64,000 nt of DNA from Actinotignum urinale DSM 15805 (GCF_000420445.1 NZ_ATUY01000007.1:1-64000), one strand, 5' to 3'. Shown: positions 17,415-26,825, counted from the first letter of the stretch. Numbers and translations are program-made. The notes: a model not told the origin generated them from the sequence alone.

Positions 17415-19034
17415 ATGGTTTCTGGAGTCATTAATTCTTCCAACGCTCACACTCCGCGAGATACGTCACCACGCGCAAACATCACGGGAAGCGCTGAAGA
17501 TACACAGGACATGACTTTTGAAGATCTTGGTGTTTGCGCAAGTATCGTCGAAGCGCTCAAAGAGCACGGAATAACCCACCCTTTCCCAATTCAGGCACTC
17601 ACCTTGCCCGTCGCCTTAAAACGTAAGGACATTATTGGACAGGCGAAAACAGGTACGGGTAAAACTCTCGGTTTTGGAATCCCGATGATTGAAAACTGTG
17701 TGGGGCCTGGTGAAGAGGGCTGGGACGATCTTCCCGAAAAAGTTGCGGGGAAACCTCAGGGGCTTGTGGTTCTTCCAACGCGCGAACTTGCACTGCAGGT
17801 GGCCGTCGAGTTGCGTAACGCAGCGGCTCATCGAGCCTTAAGAATTGTTGATATTTATGGCGGAATTGCTTACGAACCTCAGCAAAAGGCGTTGGCGCGC
17901 GGTGCGGAAATTGTGGTTGGAACTCCGGGGCGCATTTTGGATCTCATGAAACGCCACATCCTGAATGTGAGTTACGTGAGCACTGTTGTGCTTGATGAGG
18001 CGGACGAAATGCTTGACCTCGGTTTCCTTGAGGATGTGGAGGCCATTCTTTCTAAAGTTCCCGCTCGGCGCCACACCATGTTGTTTTCGGCGACGATGCC
18101 GGGGCCCGTTATCGCCATGGCTCGCCGTTACATGATAACGCCCACCCATATTCGTGCCCAAGATCCCGACGACGATACAGTTACGAGCCGGAACATCCGG
18201 CAGGTTGTGTACCGCACGCACAATATGAATAGAGAAGAAGTTCTGGCTCGTATTCTTCAGGCTGATGGGCGTGGGCGCACCATTATTTTCACGCGAACAA
18301 AACGCAGTGCCCAGAATCTTGCGGACGGTTTGGAACGGCGCGGGTTTGCCACGGGTTCCCTTCACGGAGATTTGGGGCAAAGTGCGCGCGAACAGGCGTT
18401 GCGTGCTTTCCGTAAGGGAAAAATTGATGTTCTTGTGGCAACCGATGTTGCCGCGCGTGGTATTGATGTTGATGACGTGACTCATGTTATTAATTATCAG
18501 TGTCCCGACGATGAAAAAATCTATGTTCACAGGATTGGGCGCACGGGGCGTGCAGGGAACAAAGGAACAGCTGTTACTTTTGTTGACTGGGAAGATATGA
18601 CCCGCTGGAGCATGATCAATAATCAGCTAAATTTGGGAATATCCGAGCCTGTGGAAACCTACCACACTTCAGAACATCTCTACACAGATTTAGGGATTCC
18701 TGAAGGGGTAACCGGAGAACTTCCCTCTTCGCAACGCACACTCGCCGGAATAGATGCCGAAGAAATGGAAAATCTTGGCGAAACTGGGCGGAAAAGTCGA
18801 GCTCGTGGGAGCCGTTCGAAGCGTTCGGCACGCACTGGAGAATCAAGAAAATCAGGGCGCGCACGTAAAAATACACAAAAGCACCAGGAAACCACGAAAA
18901 CCACAGGTACGGCCGGACGTATCCGCCGAAAACTTGGCGAGCCTCGTCAAGAGCAGGGCACGCAAGCCGGCAAGAAAACCGCGTCTTCATCAACGCGACG
19001 TCGTCGTCGACTCGTCTCGGGACTCAACGACTAA
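17415..19034 (+). CDS. rhlE: DEAD-box RNA helicase
   Basis: 539 aa ATP-dependent RNA helicase. Q-motif FEDLGVCASIVEALKEHGI, motif I AKTGTGKT, Ia PTRELALQV, II VLDEADEML, III SATMP, IV TIIFTRTKRSAQNLADGL, V ATDVAARGIDVDDVTHVINY and VI HRIGRTGRAG are all intact. The C-terminal 110 residues are a Lys/Arg/Ser-rich tail (GRKSRARGSRSKRSARTGES...RRRRRLVSG) typical of RNA-binding extensions. Mycobacterial RhlE sits in the same neighbourhood, which is why I use the symbol. The ribosome site is weak (ATAGGTTCACC). A run of Asn/Ala/Thr-rich residues precedes the core. Confidence 0.93.
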   Translation: MVSGVINSSNAHTPRDTSPRANITGSAEDTQDMTFEDLGVCASIVEALKEHGITHPFPIQALTLPVALKRKDIIGQAKTGTGKTLGFGIPMIENCVGPGEEGWDDLPEKVAGKPQGLVVLPTRELALQVAVELRNAAAHRALRIVDIYGGIAYEPQQKALARGAEIVVGTPGRILDLMKRHILNVSYVSTVVLDEADEMLDLGFLEDVEAILSKVPARRHTMLFSATMPGPVIAMARRYMITPTHIRAQDPDDDTVTSRNIRQVVYRTHNMNREEVLARILQADGRGRTIIFTRTKRSAQNLADGLERRGFATGSLHGDLGQSAREQALRAFRKGKIDVLVATDVAARGIDVDDVTHVINYQCPDDEKIYVHRIGRTGRAGNKGTAVTFVDWEDMTRWSMINNQLNLGISEPVETYHTSEHLYTDLGIPEGVTGELPSSQRTLAGIDAEEMENLGETGRKSRARGSRSKRSARTGESRKSGRARKNTQKHQETTKTTGTAGRIRRKLGEPRQEQGTQAGKKTASSSTRRRRRLVSGLND

Positions 19035-19207
19035 GGCACACATCGGACACCCGTAACCAAACATCAATCAATTACCCACAAAATCTGCGGGGCGCACCAA
19101 ACCCAACGAAAACACGCACACGGCCACTACGCCCCTACGACATTGCGCCACTGTGGCATTAGGACACTACGCCCCCACACCCCTACAACATTAGGCCATT
19201 ACGCCAA

Positions 19208-20050
19208 CTACGGCCACAAAATCGGCAAAAACGCGCCTTCTTCCATGCGCTGAACCACCTCAAATTCCGTCGTGTTTTCGCCCAAAAGATTGGGCTTTCC
19301 ACTCCCGTGATAGTCACTGGAACCGAAAATTTCCAGGCCGAGTTCGCGGGCTTCCACCTTGAGTTTTTCCGCAAGATCTAGGGCATTATCTCGATGATAA
19401 ATTTCAACGCCCCACAAACCTGCGTCACGCAACATGCCAAATAACTCCCAGGGCACAACTTTGTTACGATGCGGGGCGACCGGGTGAGCAAATACGGCGC
19501 GTCCACCGGCCTCGGTTATCCAGCGAACAACATCGAGAGTGTTGGGGGCATAGTGTTCCACATAATATGGCGATCGCGGGTGAAGGATATGTTGAAAAGC
19601 TTCACTGCGGTTGGAAGTGATTCCCTTCGCGACGAGAGCGTCGGCGATATGTGGGCGACCAAGTGTGGCGCCATCTTCGGCAACCTCTTTCACATCCTCC
19701 CAGCCAATCGGGTAATCTTTCGAAAGAAGTTCTACCATAGCATGGGTTCGCGTGAATCGGGACTTTCTGACGCTGTTGCAATGTTCGACGATTTGAGCGT
19801 TTTCCGGATCGTAAAGATACCCTAAGATATGCGTGGTAATTCCGAGATATTTTGAGGACATTTCAATGCCTCGTATCAGTCCAACACCAGTTTTTTCGAC
19901 GAGAGATACTGCCTCTTCCCAGCCATTCATCGTATCATGGTCTGTGATGGCTATGGCGCCCAATCCTGATTCGCGCGCATGCCACATCAACTGAGAAGGA
20001 GTGAGTGTCGAGTCTGAAGCTGTGGAATGAACATGGGTATCAATACGCAT
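19208..20050 (-). CDS. PHP-domain metal-dependent phosphoesterase
   Basis: 280 aa. N-terminal PHP motif MRIDTHVHSTASDSTLTPSQ with the metal ligands D4-H6-H8, then GAIAITDHDTMNGW (second metal motif), RGIEMSS, HILGYL, GRPHIA, and C-terminal GSSDYHGSGKP. This is the TrpH/YciV-like branch, members of which hydrolyse nucleoside 3',5'-bisphosphates or act as 5'-3' exoribonucleases on short RNAs; which applies here is unknown. Convergent with the DEAD-box helicase gene, across a 170-bp gap of imperfect CACTACGCCCCTAC-type repeats. Confidence 0.9.
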   Translation of the reverse strand: MRIDTHVHSTASDSTLTPSQLMWHARESGLGAIAITDHDTMNGWEEAVSLVEKTGVGLIRGIEMSSKYLGITTHILGYLYDPENAQIVEHCNSVRKSRFTRTHAMVELLSKDYPIGWEDVKEVAEDGATLGRPHIADALVAKGITSNRSEAFQHILHPRSPYYVEHYAPNTLDVVRWITEAGGRAVFAHPVAPHRNKVVPWELFGMLRDAGLWGVEIYHRDNALDLAEKLKVEARELGLEIFGSSDYHGSGKPNLLGENTTEFEVVQRMEEGAFLPILWP

Positions 20051-20213
20051 ACGGTTATTTTACGCTACCCTTTCACCTGTTATAGCGACGACGAAACACG
20101 GGTTGCACACAAAACGTGACGGTCCAAAATCTCAACCCTCATGTTTTGGGGAAACTTACAATAACACCGCCGGTAAAAAAGTTCGTGCGAAAAATAATGC
20201 GGGAGCCTAGTGC

Positions 20214-20219
20214 CATAAT
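20214..20219 (+). promoter_or_regulatory. -10 box for a probably leaderless pepP transcript
   Basis: CATAAT ends 6 bp before the ATG at 20226 and there is no Shine-Dalgarno sequence, so transcription probably begins at or next to the start codon. Confidence 0.45.
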
Positions 20220-20225
20220 GTATAT

Positions 20226-21743
20226 ATGACTGAACAACGGAACAACGAACATAACGGCACACAAAGCCTTTCAGCGCGCGGGAATAATCGTAGCCAACAA
20301 CCAAAAAACGTGGCTTTTCGTGAATTCATGGGCGAAGATTGGGGGCCACGCCCGGAACCTGCCCCGCGAAGCAAGGTCGCGGATTTTCTTCCCGCGCGGC
20401 ATCGCGCCATTTCTCAACTGTTTGAGGGAGAACGTCTAGTCATTCCCGCGGGTGTAGAAAAAATACGTTCCAATGATTGCAGTTACCGTTTTCGTGCACA
20501 TTCCGCTTTTTCGCATATGAGCGGATTGGGTGGAGAGCAAGAACCGGGTGCGGTGATTGTTTTCAACCCAAAGGAGGAAGGCGGACACGATGTCACGCTT
20601 TATATGTGGCCACGCTCATCGCGCAGTAGCGAAGAATTCTATGCTGACAGTGCACATGGAGAATTCTGGGTGGGCGCCCGCCCGTCTCTGCATGAAGTAT
20701 CAGTTGCTACAGGTCTGCGAACCGCACATATTAACGAACTCAAGGATGCACTGTCCAAAGATCTTGGACAGGTAACCTTGCGTATTGTTCCAAACGCTTG
20801 CGGAAAAACCGCAAGCCTTGTGAATGAATTGCGCGAAAATGCCCACCTTGCCCAATCCCAAACAACCTTCCTGGATAACGAACTTGCCCAGGCGTTATCC
20901 GAACTTCGGCTCATTAAAGACGAATATGAAATTGAGGAAATGCGCAAGGCAATTACGGCAACACACCAAGGGTTCACACAGATGCTGGCTTCCTTGCCAC
21001 GTGCCCTGGCACATCACCGTGGAGAACGCGTCCTTGAAGGAGCGTTTTTTGCTCGCGCTCGCGAAGATGGGAATGGACTGGGATACGAGACAATTACTGC
21101 TTCAGGAAACCACGCCAACACCCTCCATTGGATAAAGAACGACGGAGAAGTGCGCGATGGTGATCTTATTTTGATAGATGCCGGTGTAGAAGTTGATTCC
21201 CTCTACACGGCGGATATTACGCGAACTATTCCGGCAAACGGGCATTTTACGGAAACTCAAAAGGAGGTCTACAACGCTGTTCTTGAGGCGGCGAATACCG
21301 CTTTAGAGGCTGCGCGTACACCGGGTGCAAAATTCCGCGACGTTCACAGCGCCGCAATGGGTGTAATTGCCCGGTACTTGGAAAAATGGGGAATACTCCC
21401 CTGCACAACTGAAGAATCTCTCCGGCAAGAAGTGCAATATCATCGTCGTTGGATGCCACATGGAACCTCACATCACTTGGGAATTGATGTTCATGATTGT
21501 GCTGCCGCGCGCCGGGAGATGTATATTGACGCAGAACTACAACCCGGCATGGTTTTCACCATCGAACCCGGGCTATATTTCCGCGAAGACGATTTGAAAG
21601 TACCCGAACGTTTCCGAGGAATCGGCATACGTATTGAAGATGACATACTCGTTACACAAAAAGGAGTAGAACGCCTATCAGAAAACATCCCCCGAACAGT
21701 GGAAGAAGTTGAAGCCTGGATCGCCAGCGCACAAGAATCCTAG
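20226..21743 (+). CDS. pepP: Xaa-Pro aminopeptidase (M24B)
   Basis: 505 aa dimetal peptidase removing N-terminal residues before proline. An N-terminal creatinase-like domain (RHRAISQLFEGERLVIPAG, SYRFRAHSAFSHMSGL) is followed by the pita-bread domain. Metal ligands are visible in order: LILIDAGVEVDSLYTADITR (two Asp), HGTSHHLGIDVHD (His), TIEPGLYF (Glu) and GIRIEDDILVT (Glu). The first 30 residues are Asn/Gln-rich and not conserved. The gene probably stands alone and is transcribed from its own promoter. Confidence 0.95.
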   Translation: MTEQRNNEHNGTQSLSARGNNRSQQPKNVAFREFMGEDWGPRPEPAPRSKVADFLPARHRAISQLFEGERLVIPAGVEKIRSNDCSYRFRAHSAFSHMSGLGGEQEPGAVIVFNPKEEGGHDVTLYMWPRSSRSSEEFYADSAHGEFWVGARPSLHEVSVATGLRTAHINELKDALSKDLGQVTLRIVPNACGKTASLVNELRENAHLAQSQTTFLDNELAQALSELRLIKDEYEIEEMRKAITATHQGFTQMLASLPRALAHHRGERVLEGAFFARAREDGNGLGYETITASGNHANTLHWIKNDGEVRDGDLILIDAGVEVDSLYTADITRTIPANGHFTETQKEVYNAVLEAANTALEAARTPGAKFRDVHSAAMGVIARYLEKWGILPCTTEESLRQEVQYHRRWMPHGTSHHLGIDVHDCAAARREMYIDAELQPGMVFTIEPGLYFREDDLKVPERFRGIGIRIEDDILVTQKGVERLSENIPRTVEEVEAWIASAQES

Positions 21744-21912
21744 CGAACCAGTAGCGCCACCACGCGCAACTCGGATACTCAGCGCACAAGCAATCCAAAC
21801 CGGAACGCGCATGCACACAATCCGAACCAGCAACGCCACCCACATAAGACCACCCTTATAATGTGGTTCACACAACAATGCAAGCCCTCTTAATCTTGGT
21901 AATCTGAACAAC

Positions 21913-23001
21913 ATGGTGACTCGCGAACATATCCTCAAGGCGCTCAGCTCTATTATCGACCCAGAGCTTCGCCACCCCATTACTGAACTCGATATGGTTC
22001 ATCGCGTCACCATCACAGACACGGGCAAAGTTGAGGTTACGATTCTTCTCACAACCGCCCGGTGCCCACGTTCGGAAGAGATTGAACGCGAAGTGCGCGA
22101 AAAAATCGAATCCCTTGGGGTAACAGATGTTCACGTCACGATGGGTGTAATGACTGGTCTGCAAATCCAAAAGCTCCAGGAAAAACTTAAAGCAGGCCGG
22201 GCGACACGCAATATTCCCTTTGCGAAAGAAAATTCGCCAACATATGTTATTGCCATTGCCTCCGGGAAAGGCGGGGTTGGTAAATCAACAGTCGCGGCAA
22301 ACCTTGCCGTCACGCTCGCAAAAAAAGGCGCAAGTGTTGGCCTCATTGACGCAGACATCTACGGATTTTCCATCCCCTCAATGCTCGGGGTGGATACTCC
22401 AGCCCAACAATTGAACGGCATGATTATTCCACCCGTCGCGCACGGAATTAAAATCATGAGCATCGGCATGTTTGTTCCTGACGGCTCCCCCGTTGTGTGG
22501 CGTGGCCCCATGCTTCATAAGGCACTCGAACAATTTTTTGCCGACGTGTATTGGGGAGATCTTGATTTCATTATTCTTGACCTTCCGCCAGGAACAGGGG
22601 ACGTCACCATTTCCATATCTCAACTCCTGCCCTACGCGCATATTCTCGTCGTCACCACACCTCAAACAGCGGCAGCAGATGTTGCGCTTCGAGCCGGTTC
22701 CGTCTCGAAACAAACAGAACAAAAAACGGTTGGCGTCGTCGAAAATATGAGTTATATGGAGATGCCGGACGGAACACGCAACTATATTTTCGGAAAAGAT
22801 GGTGGAAAAAACATTGCCCGAAAACTAACAAAAAATCTTGGATACGATATCCCGCTCCTCGCACAAATTCCGTTCGAAACAGATATTCGTGAGGGAGGAG
22901 ATGTAGGTGAACCCTTTACTTTAGATATTCGCACGTCCAGGGCGCGTAAAGAATTTGAGCAACTCGCTGATTATTTCATGAAAACCCGGCAAACATCTTA
23001 A
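21913..23001 (+). CDS. mrp: Mrp/ApbC family P-loop ATPase (Fe-S carrier)
   Basis: 362 aa. N-terminal DUF59/MIP18 domain (MVTREHILKALSSIIDPELR...LTTARCPRSEEIEREV) followed by the ParA/MinD-type ATPase: deviant Walker A IASGKGGVGKSTVAANLA, DADIYGFSIP, LPPGTGDVTIS and VENMSYM. Proteins of this group load or carry Fe-S clusters. The CxxC near the C-terminus of many homologues is absent here: the segment after VENMSY reads MEMPDGTRNYIFGKDGG. The start ATG lacks a strong ribosome site. Probably in one operon with the methyltransferase 25 bp downstream. Confidence 0.93.
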   Translation: MVTREHILKALSSIIDPELRHPITELDMVHRVTITDTGKVEVTILLTTARCPRSEEIEREVREKIESLGVTDVHVTMGVMTGLQIQKLQEKLKAGRATRNIPFAKENSPTYVIAIASGKGGVGKSTVAANLAVTLAKKGASVGLIDADIYGFSIPSMLGVDTPAQQLNGMIIPPVAHGIKIMSIGMFVPDGSPVVWRGPMLHKALEQFFADVYWGDLDFIILDLPPGTGDVTISISQLLPYAHILVVTTPQTAAADVALRAGSVSKQTEQKTVGVVENMSYMEMPDGTRNYIFGKDGGKNIARKLTKNLGYDIPLLAQIPFETDIREGGDVGEPFTLDIRTSRARKEFEQLADYFMKTRQTS

Positions 23002-23026
23002 AATAGGAAGGGATTAAAGGAGGAAC

Positions 23027-23734
23027 ATGTCGGATCAAATACAATGCTGGCAGTACGCCGAGGAAGTCGTTATTGAGCCAGAAATTATTGCAACCGCACG
23101 CGATGTCGCCACCGATTTCGGTATTCGTTCCATCAGTGCAGCAACAGGTAATTTTCTCACCATGCTAATGAAAACAGCCCGAGTAAAGAACGTTGTTGAG
23201 GTTGGAACCGGAACAGGCATTTCCGGAATGTACATGTTACGTAGTGGAAATATTCATTTGACGACGTTAGACACTGAATCTGAAGCGCAACACGCTGCAC
23301 GCGATTTCTTCACGAAAGCCGGGGCGCGCCCAGGGCGTGTGAGGCTCATTAACGGACGTAGTGCTGATTTGCTTCCGCGCCTGGCCTCCGCCAGCTACGA
23401 CTGCGTTGTTATCGACGGTGATCCGCTTGAGGCACCAGGTGATGTTGATGAAGCCATGCGCCTCCTACGCCCGGGCGGTCTCATTGTTATTTTGCATGCA
23501 CTTCAAGGTGGAAAAATTGCGGACCCTGCCAGACGTGAAGAAAAGGTTGTGGCAATTCGAGGTCTGATTAAAGACATGAATGACTCCGAAAACATTGATA
23601 CAACCCTGGTTCCCATTGGAGACGGCGTGCTTGTAGCGCGACTAACGAACACCACCCCGGCCGGAAAACCAGCGCCCGTCCCCTCCAAACGGCGCTCAAG
23701 CTTCGGCACTCGGAAAACCCCAAGGCTTCCCTAA
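23027..23734 (+). CDS. SAM-dependent O-methyltransferase
   Basis: 235 aa. The ATG follows AAAGGAGGAAC, the best ribosome site in this part of the window. Class I methyltransferase fold: VVEVGTGTGISGMYML (SAM glycine loop), TLDTESEAQHAARDFF (acidic ribose contact), YDCVVIDGDPLEAPG and LLRPGGLIVILHAL. It matches the small metal-dependent O-methyltransferase family (mycobacterial Rv1220c, catechol-OMT-like). Substrate unknown. The last 25 residues are Lys/Arg/Pro-rich. Follows mrp at 25 bp. Confidence 0.88.
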   Translation: MSDQIQCWQYAEEVVIEPEIIATARDVATDFGIRSISAATGNFLTMLMKTARVKNVVEVGTGTGISGMYMLRSGNIHLTTLDTESEAQHAARDFFTKAGARPGRVRLINGRSADLLPRLASASYDCVVIDGDPLEAPGDVDEAMRLLRPGGLIVILHALQGGKIADPARREEKVVAIRGLIKDMNDSENIDTTLVPIGDGVLVARLTNTTPAGKPAPVPSKRRSSFGTRKTPRLP

Positions 23735-24138
23735 ACTACCACGCCACGCACTCCCTGCCTAACGTCCAACTATACGCTCCCGCCACACACGCCCTGCCGA
23801 ACGCCTAAACTTTACTGGGATAAGCGTCAAAATGTGCGGAATGTTGGGTCGGTTTGGGATTGTATTTACTAACCACAACCGGGATTTATAACGTTTGTGA
23901 TGTCATCAACCCTGCTTACGTGGGAAATATGGGGATAAGTGTCAAAATGTGTGGCATATTGAGCCGGTTTGGGATTGAATTTATTGGCCAAACTGTGTTG
24001 CTGGGGTTAGTAGCCTTCCTGCGGGCAAACAGGAAGGCTGGGAAAAATCTTTCGAAACTTTCCCAGCCTTGCATACGTATCTCATCTTGTGTGAGATCTC
24101 AAAAGATTGTCGAGCATTACAGACACGACATCTGAAGA
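23735..24138. other. Repeat-rich gap between the O-methyltransferase and DUF3117 genes
   Basis: Two imperfect roughly 40-bp repeats rich in CGCC/CCTGCC (about 23745-23815) are followed by a 59-bp imperfect direct repeat at 23817-23875 and 23932-23990. The latter reads GISVKMCG(M/I)L(G/S)RFGI in the same frame in both copies, with several synonymous third-base differences (AGC/AGT, TGC/TGT, GGA/GGC). A 93-codon plus frame covers the second copy (23854-24135), but it lacks a recognisable family or ribosome site, so I do not call it a gene. Confidence 0.5.
24012..24070. terminator. Two overlapping, mutually exclusive hairpins
   Basis: Hairpin A is AGCCTTCCTG/CAGGAAGGCT (24012-24039). Hairpin B is AAGGCTGGGAAA/TTTCCCAGCCTT (24034-24070). 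They share AAGGCT at 24034-24039, so only one can form at a time. They lie 70 bp past the DUF3117 stop (minus strand). Neither has a strong T-run. Confidence 0.55.
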
Positions 24139-24306
24139 TTAACGTTCGACGGCTTCTAATGCCTTTCGCAAACCGACGCATTCATCATCATTAAGTTCAA
24201 GCACCAGACGCCCACCGCCTTCAACAGGAATTCGAAGAACAATTCCACGCCCTTCACGTTCAACCTCTAATGGACCATCCCCTGTACGGGGCTTCATTGC
24301 TGCCAT
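24139..24306 (-). CDS. DUF3117 family small protein
   Basis: 55 aa: MAAMKPRTGDGPLEVEREGR, then GIVLRIPVEGGGRLVLELND, then DECVGLRKALEAVER. This matches the near-invariant actinobacterial DUF3117 family (e.g. mycobacterial Rv1211) over its whole length. Function unknown; the fold is probably a small beta-sheet with a C-terminal helix. GGAAGGATGAAAT precedes the ATG. The LOG-family gene ends 105 bp upstream on the same strand. High confidence as a gene despite its size. Confidence 0.93.
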   Translation of the reverse strand: MAAMKPRTGDGPLEVEREGRGIVLRIPVEGGGRLVLELNDDECVGLRKALEAVER

Positions 24307-24411
24307 ATTTCATCCTTCCCATCAGGGGCGACTACCTGATTTCTTATAGCTTTATTTTACCTCAAGAAAGCCTGTAAAGGGCGAAATATCGCTTATTTTT
24401 AGGGTCAAACT

Positions 24412-25143
24412 TTACTTTTGTGTCGCATTAAAAAGGACGTCGAGAGCCTCCTCAGCGGTGTCAACAAGGACAAAAAGATTCGGGTCATCCAGGGACACAA
24501 GTCTCCTCGCTACGAGGCGATCGTGAATCCATTCAACAAGTCCTGACCAGAATTCCGTCCCCACCAGCACAACAGGAAATTCTGCGACCTTGTGCGTTTG
24601 AACAAGAGTGAGCGCTTCAAAAAGCTCATCTAATGTTCCAAAACCGCCGGGCATTACAACAAAACCTTGCGAATACTTCACAAACATTGTTTTACGGACA
24701 AAGAAATACCTGAACTGCATACCGCGGTTGAGATAGTCATTGAGCCTCTGTTCATGTGGAATCTCAATTCCCAAGCCGATGGATACGCCATCTTCTAAAT
24801 AGGCTCCGCGATTAGCCGCCTCCATAATTCCCGGCCCGCCACCGGTAATCACACCGACACCTTTTTTCACAATCCCCTGCGCAATCTGTGTGGCAAGTTC
24901 GTAGTAGTGGTCGCCTGGCTTAATGCGGGAAGAACCGAATATGCTCACGCATTGCGGAACATCGGCCATAGCCCCAAAACCGTCCACAAACTCCGCCTGA
25001 ATACGTAGCACACGCCACGCCTCAGACCTCGTCCAATCGTCCACATTTGCAGGTCGGTTTAACAGTTTCGCGTCAGCCGTCGTCGTAGGAATTTGGCTTC
25101 CGCGACGTAGCTGTCCGCCCCTACGATATTCTCGATCTTTCAT
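24412..25143 (-). CDS. LOG-family (TIGR00730) nucleotide phosphoribohydrolase
   Basis: 243 aa from the ATG at 25141-25143 (MKDREYRRGGQLRRGSQIP), which has GGAGACGT before it; the 21 upstream residues overlap the preceding gene. The LOG signature is complete: VSIFGSSRIKPGD, GVITGGGPGIMEAANRGA, and VVMPGGFGTLDELFEAL. The family cleaves nucleoside 5'-monophosphates, releasing free bases such as cytokinins, and is common near DUF3117 in actinobacteria. Starts 7 bp after the mannose-1-phosphate guanylyltransferase stop. Confidence 0.92.
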   Translation of the reverse strand: MKDREYRRGGQLRRGSQIPTTTADAKLLNRPANVDDWTRSEAWRVLRIQAEFVDGFGAMADVPQCVSIFGSSRIKPGDHYYELATQIAQGIVKKGVGVITGGGPGIMEAANRGAYLEDGVSIGLGIEIPHEQRLNDYLNRGMQFRYFFVRKTMFVKYSQGFVVMPGGFGTLDELFEALTLVQTHKVAEFPVVLVGTEFWSGLVEWIHDRLVARRLVSLDDPNLFVLVDTAEEALDVLFNATQK

Positions 25144-25150
25144 ACGTCTC

Positions 25151-26797
25151 CTAACGTAAATGGCCAAGCCCGTAGGCGTCGAGATTTTCCACAATATCCT
25201 TGACACCCTGTGCGGATTCCTGGCGTGTCACAAAAATAACATCATCCATATCAACTACAACCGCCCCAGGTATCCCAAGAACAACAACGGGTTTACTCCC
25301 CGCCACTGCAAGTGTACCCGGGCTATCAATTGCGACGACGGTGGTGTCCGGAGTTACGGGTATTGTTCGGCCCGGTTCCTGCGCGCTTACTCCTTGTACA
25401 CCCCGTTTTTGCGCGCCTGGCTCCTCCGCGCCCACCTTGCTAACACTTAGCCCTTGCGCGCCTGCCTTGTGGACGCCGAGTCCTTGTGCGCTAAACTTTA
25501 TAAAACTCTCACTCGATTCGTGAGTATTAGATTTTTCCGCGCCCGGTTCCTGCGTACCCAATCCTTGCGCACCTGGTTCTTGAGCGCCAGCGTCCGTCGT
25601 ACATGAAACAGAATCCGTCTCCATGCCGTGAGCGCTACGTCCTAGCGCGTCATACACACCCCGATTTTCCGCCAAAGACTTGTAGTCCCCCACATCGGAC
25701 CACCCAATATCCGCCGGAACAACCGCGACTCCCCCGCAGGCCGCGAGTGGCTCAGCGATCGCGCGGTCAATCACAGCCTTGGGAATCGCTTCCCACAATG
25801 CGCGCACTTGCTCATTTTGCTCGCGCACCTCCACATCCCACGCCTGCGCCACCCGAGCCAGGGGCAGAGCAATATCTGGCCGAAACCGCTCAAGCGCCTC
25901 CACAAGCACACTCGCGCGGGCAATAAACATTCCCGCATTCCACAGATATGTTCCCGACTCCACGTAACGGCGCGCCCGCTGCTCATCAGGTTTTTCTACA
26001 AATTTTTCGACGATATAGGCGCTTACCGTTTCAGCACCTTCATTACTGACGTTTTGCGGGTCGGTAGCAAAGTTATCCGCATGTACTGGGTCGACGAGAG
26101 CTTTCTCCACACCTAGCGGGGCAACAGCAACTTTATCGTCGCCAACCTTATCGCAACCGAACGTGCCGCTACTTAGCGGGGCAACCCCAAACTTATCGCC
26201 ACCAACCGCGTTCCCACCGGCGACGTGTGGCAACTTGTCACCCTGGTGAATGTATCCGAAGCCTGTTGCCGGATAAGTTGGTGAAATTCCGATAGTGACG
26301 ACGAAACCGGCTTCTGCCTGCTCGATGGCTTCCCACAGGCTTGCCTGAAATGCGGGGACGTCGGCTATTGCGTGGTCGGCGGCAAAGGAGCCGATAATGG
26401 CGTTGGGATTCTCGCGCATGGCAAGATGGGCGGCGAGCCCAATCGCGGCCATTGTTCCGCGAGCGCTCGGCTCCACCACGTACCGGAGGGGAATTGTTCC
26501 TTTATCGCCAGATGCGCTGAACTCCCCGCCCGCCCTTTCACGTTGGGCATCGCTATCACCGCGCACGCGGCTTTCCGGGTTCATCACCTCCAGTTGCCTG
26601 GCAACCTCATCAACATGGGTTTTCCCCGTGACCACGTAGGCCGCCTCGCTCAACGGCGCAATTCGCATAAGAGTTTCTTGAATCATGGTACGCCCACAGC
26701 CGGTGAGGTCAGTTAAAAACTTCGGGTGCCCCGCCCGGGAAAGCGGCCAGAGCCTACTGCCAATCCCGCCGGCCGGAATAATCGCATAAAAACTCAT
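25151..26797 (-). CDS. manC: Mannose-1-phosphate guanylyltransferase with repeat insertions
   Basis: 548 aa; typical family length is about 360. Makes GDP-mannose from mannose-1-P and GTP. Nucleotidyltransferase core: MSFYAIIPAGGIGSRLWPLS, HPKFLTDL, FAADHAIAD, FGYIHQGD, VEKFVEKPD, YLWNAGMFIARAS and IGWSDVGDYKSLAE; the C-terminal part (VVVLGIPGAVVVDMDDVIFV) is also normal. The extra length lies in three insertions: residues about 80-100, 192-256 (GGDKFGVAPLSSGT-type) and 398-482, the last built from short blocks such as GAQEPGAQGLGTQEPGAEK. The core motifs around each insertion are intact, so the protein is probably functional with disordered loops. Confidence 0.88.
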   Translation of the reverse strand: MSFYAIIPAGGIGSRLWPLSRAGHPKFLTDLTGCGRTMIQETLMRIAPLSEAAYVVTGKTHVDEVARQLEVMNPESRVRGDSDAQRERAGGEFSASGDKGTIPLRYVVEPSARGTMAAIGLAAHLAMRENPNAIIGSFAADHAIADVPAFQASLWEAIEQAEAGFVVTIGISPTYPATGFGYIHQGDKLPHVAGGNAVGGDKFGVAPLSSGTFGCDKVGDDKVAVAPLGVEKALVDPVHADNFATDPQNVSNEGAETVSAYIVEKFVEKPDEQRARRYVESGTYLWNAGMFIARASVLVEALERFRPDIALPLARVAQAWDVEVREQNEQVRALWEAIPKAVIDRAIAEPLAACGGVAVVPADIGWSDVGDYKSLAENRGVYDALGRSAHGMETDSVSCTTDAGAQEPGAQGLGTQEPGAEKSNTHESSESFIKFSAQGLGVHKAGAQGLSVSKVGAEEPGAQKRGVQGVSAQEPGRTIPVTPDTTVVAIDSPGTLAVAGSKPVVVLGIPGAVVVDMDDVIFVTRQESAQGVKDIVENLDAYGLGHLR

Positions 26798-26825
26798 ACA
26801 CTGTAACTTTCTACTAAGTTTGTTG

